NCBI GenBank assembly: GCA_023249205.1
Contig: JAHFDC010000029.1
Span: forward strand, 1 to 7,668
Reading direction: 5' to 3'
DNA length: 7,668 nt
DNA from: Candidatus Methylomirabilota bacterium
Lineage (GTDB): Bacteria > Methylomirabilota > Methylomirabilia > Methylomirabilales > JACPAU01
Part shown: positions 6,358 to 7,668 of the stretch, in pieces
How the letters are laid out: each line of letters starts with the position of its first letter
How positions within the stretch are numbered: the first letter of the stretch is position 1
Made by a program: the position numbers and the translations under genes
Notes under the pieces: model-generated
Database searches by the model: none
What the model was told of the DNA's origin: nothing
Seen by the model: only the letters and a program-made list of their open reading frames with translations

Positions 6358-6817
6358 CCCCCTCCCCCTCCACCACGTGGCGATCCTCCCGCAGGTAGAG
6401 GGTCATGGTGTTGCCGCTGACCACGTTCTCGCCCTGCCAGGCCCGGGCGTTCCCCTCGAGGAGGACTTTCTCGTCCTTCGCGAAGTAGGTGGCGGCGGTG
6501 GCTGTGGCCTCCCGCCCCCCCTGCTCCGTGATCCGCACGTGCCCCGTGGCCCGGACGCGCTGCACGTCCTGCATCGCTTCGTCAAAGGTGAACTCCATCC
6601 AGTCGGCCAGGATGGTAAGTGTGCTGTCCCGGGCGATAACGTTGCCTGCATAGGTGGCGGTGCGGGCCTTCCGGTCCACCTCCAAGCGGTCCGCCGAGAT
6701 GCTGATGGGACCCCCCTTCGGCGCGCGTCCGGCCGCTCCCGGCAGGGGGGGAGGCGTCTCTGCCGCCACCGCCCCCGCAACGAGGAGGAGCACCCCGACC
6801 AGCAGGACTCCCCTCAC
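6296..6817 (-). CDS. lptA: Periplasmic LPS transport protein LptA
   Basis: LptA forms the beta-jellyroll bridge that carries LPS across the periplasm from LptC to LptD. The 173-aa product starts with a signal peptide: MRG, a hydrophobic run VLLVGVLLLVAGAVA, and a likely cleavage between A19 and E20. An OstA-type domain follows from about residue 37 (PISISADRLEVDRKARTATYAG) through GHVRIT (92-97) and LLEGNARAWQGENVVSGNTM (119-138) to about 160. The repeated short beta strands with G-N and A-D turns are the family pattern. The start is a GTG at 6817 whose G-TGA overlaps the lptC stop by 4 nt, indicating translational coupling. The last 62 nt overlap the start of lptB. Length and domain content are normal for LptA. 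Confidence 0.94.
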   Translation of the reverse strand: MRGVLLVGVLLLVAGAVAAETPPPLPGAAGRAPKGGPISISADRLEVDRKARTATYAGNVIARDSTLTILADWMEFTFDEAMQDVQRVRATGHVRITEQGGREATATAATYFAKDEKVLLEGNARAWQGENVVSGNTMTLYLREDRHVVEGEGDARVNAVIYPRREAGGPPKP

Positions 6818-7395
6818 GACTGACCCTTCCCCTGCCCGGTGAGCCGGGAGCCCCGGTGAACCCTCAGCAGCATGCGCTCGAGGGTCAGATCCGCCTCCAT
6901 TCCCTCCCCCTCTACCGTGAGCCCGGCACGCTCGAGCGTAACGGGCGCGTCCGTCTCCAGGCTCCGCCGATCCGCCGACCAGGTGACCCAGTCCGTCCGG
7001 AGCGTGATGCCCTGGTCGGACCGGGCGAGGATGCTCCCCTCGAGAAGCACTTCGCGCCTGTCCATCCAGATGACGGCCCGCTCGGCGGTCGCCTCCAGCC
7101 TCCGGCCGTCGCTGTAGAGCGTGATCCGGACCGGCTCCTTCTCCCGGGTGAGGACCGCGCGCCCTGCCTCCTTGAAGACGATCGCACGGTCCGCCGCCAC
7201 CTCCCAGAGCCGCTCCCCCGCCCGATCCTCCACCACCCGCGCGCCCAGGAAGGTCATGTCGGGATGGCCCGCGGGCCGGGGAGTACGGGGACCGGAGAGG
7301 GAGAGACCGCCCGGCTCACCCCACGGGAGCAGGGCCCCTGCCGCCCCGATCAGACCGGCAGCCACGAGCCCGATGCCCAGCACGCGCCGTCGCAT
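6814..7395 (-). CDS. lptC: LPS export system protein LptC
   Basis: LptC is a bitopic inner-membrane protein that receives LPS from LptB2FG and hands it to LptA. The 193-aa product begins MRRR followed by a hydrophobic anchor (5-24), the expected positive-inside single-span topology. The periplasmic OstA-like domain includes LWEVAADRAIV (63-73), GRRLEATAERAVIW (97-110) and the characteristic GSILARSDQGITLRTD (120-135) followed by PVTLERAGLTVEGEGMEAD (151-169). The open frame continues upstream to 7521, but that part lacks LptC-like sequence and runs into the end of repeat copy 2. The ATG at 7395, directly before the anchor, is therefore preferred, although only a weak AAGG lies 3 nt upstream. 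A GTG at 7410 is an alternative. It is the first gene of the packed lptC-lptA-lptB-rpoN unit in this window. Confidence 0.92.
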   Translation of the reverse strand: MRRRVLGIGLVAAGLIGAAGALLPWGEPGGLSLSGPRTPRPAGHPDMTFLGARVVEDRAGERLWEVAADRAIVFKEAGRAVLTREKEPVRITLYSDGRRLEATAERAVIWMDRREVLLEGSILARSDQGITLRTDWVTWSADRRSLETDAPVTLERAGLTVEGEGMEADLTLERMLLRVHRGSRLTGQGKGQS

Positions 7396-7516
7396 GCCCT
7401 TGCATAGCACAGCCCCTGAAACATGGCAAGGCAGCAGTTGGCCCTCGTGATGCTCGTCATTTCGCCCACCCCTCCATCCGTCGAGTGAACATGGAGCACC
7501 ATTCGCTGAAGTCACC
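7396..7516. other. lptC upstream region
   Basis: This is a 121-nt non-coding stretch between lptC and the end of repeat copy 2. Besides the promoter-like site at the repeat end, a second weak candidate on the minus strand is TTGCCA with a 17-nt spacer and TATGCA preceded by TGC (extended -10 like). It lies so close to the lptC ATG that the transcript would be nearly leaderless. Neither candidate is convincing alone. Confidence 0.3.
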
Positions 7517-7546
7517 CTCATACGAACGACATAAATTGTGTGACAG
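7517..7546 (-). promoter_or_regulatory. Promoter-like sequence facing lptC, at the end of repeat copy 2
   Basis: On the minus strand CTGTCA (7546-7541) is followed after 18 nt by TATGAG (7522-7517), the same layout as before hpf. The 15-nt stretch TGTCGTTCGTATGAG differs at only two positions from its hpf counterpart. A start here would give a leader of about 115 nt before lptC. The hexamers match sigma-70 consensus only partly. The site may be an outward promoter carried by the repeat, or simply its conserved terminal sequence. Confidence 0.3.
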
Positions 7547-7668
7547 AGGGTCCGGGTGGCGCCGGATGCCGCCCCACGGCCCCCGTAGCGGAGGGGGGTC
7601 CCATCGGCGCTTGGCCGATGGGGGGAACCACGGGAGGGTTCCCCACGGGGCCGGGGGCCGGGGCGGCG
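7517..7668. repeat. Structured intergenic repeat, copy 2 (cut by the window edge)
   Basis: This is the inverted partner of the repeat at 3893-4093. Positions 7531-7668 align with 4079-3943 in reverse complement, with six substitutions and one extra base. The same stems are present: CCCATCGGC (7600-7608) with GCCGATGGG (7614-7622), and GGGGAACC (7622-7629) with GGTTCCCC (7637-7644). The end nearest lptC carries CTCATAC (7517-7523), TGTGACA and GTCCGGG, equivalent to the terminal repeat of copy 1. About 50 nt of the far end should lie beyond 7668. The copy stands in opposite orientation to copy 1, both on the sequence and relative to the direction of the genes. Confidence 0.85.

Noticed and set aside
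73..6823. Long open frames on the plus strand (for example 73-1485, 2270-3349, 4915-6306)
   Set aside because: They lie antisense to genes with clear family motifs, are low-complexity (Pro/Arg/Gly-rich) and show no domain. They are expected in DNA with this GC content.
7396..7521. Extension of lptC upstream to 7521
   Set aside because: It has no LptC-like sequence, would put the membrane anchor about 45 residues into the protein, and its first codons fall in the repeat end.
1..7668. CRISPR arrays, tRNA or rRNA genes, transposases
   Set aside because: No regularly spaced direct repeats, cloverleaf-like sequences, rRNA segments or transposase motifs were seen on either strand.

Overview
The window is a very GC-rich (about 70% by eye) stretch of a Gram-negative bacterial chromosome. 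Every convincing gene lies on the minus strand, so transcription runs from right to left. The lipopolysaccharide-export genes imply an outer membrane. The GC content, the lptC-lptA-lptB-rpoN-hpf-rapZ order and the acyl-CoA gene next door resemble uncultured Methylomirabilota/Rokubacteria-like or deltaproteobacterial lineages. That placement is an impression from gene content; no marker in the window settles it.

Layout in transcription order. At 7668-7517 the window opens inside a structured repeat (copy 2). Next come lptC (7395-6814), lptA (6817-6296), lptB (6357-5557) and rpoN (5526-4090), packed with overlaps or a 30-nt gap. The whole rpoN-hpf gap is filled by a second, inverted copy of the repeat (copy 1, 4093-3893). 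Long-form hpf (3878-3330) and rapZ (3274-2408) follow. After a 263-nt gap with no recognisable gene come a CaiB/BaiF-type CoA-transferase (2144-951) and a LipM/LplA-type lipoyl-protein maturation enzyme (867-82, probably starting further upstream at a CTG). The first six codons of a further gene sit at 18-1.

How the genes work together. LptC, LptA and LptB are three parts of the envelope-spanning LPS transporter. RpoN (sigma-54), HPF and RapZ are the usual companions of lptB in many Gram-negative bacteria and link envelope, nitrogen and starvation physiology. The usual ptsN, npr or hprK genes are missing between hpf and rapZ. The CoA-transferase and LipM genes look translationally coupled and belong to acyl-CoA/lipoate metabolism.

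The most interesting signal is not a gene. An intergenic element of about 200 bp, with imperfect terminal inverted repeats and a core of three hairpins, occurs twice in opposite orientation and flanks the lptC-lptA-lptB-rpoN block. The copies are about 95% identical over the 138 nt compared. All six substitutions fall outside the hairpin core. The element ends carry promoter-like sequences facing outwards, one towards hpf and one towards lptC. It resembles a MITE/Correia-type or ERIC-type element that I cannot assign to a known family.
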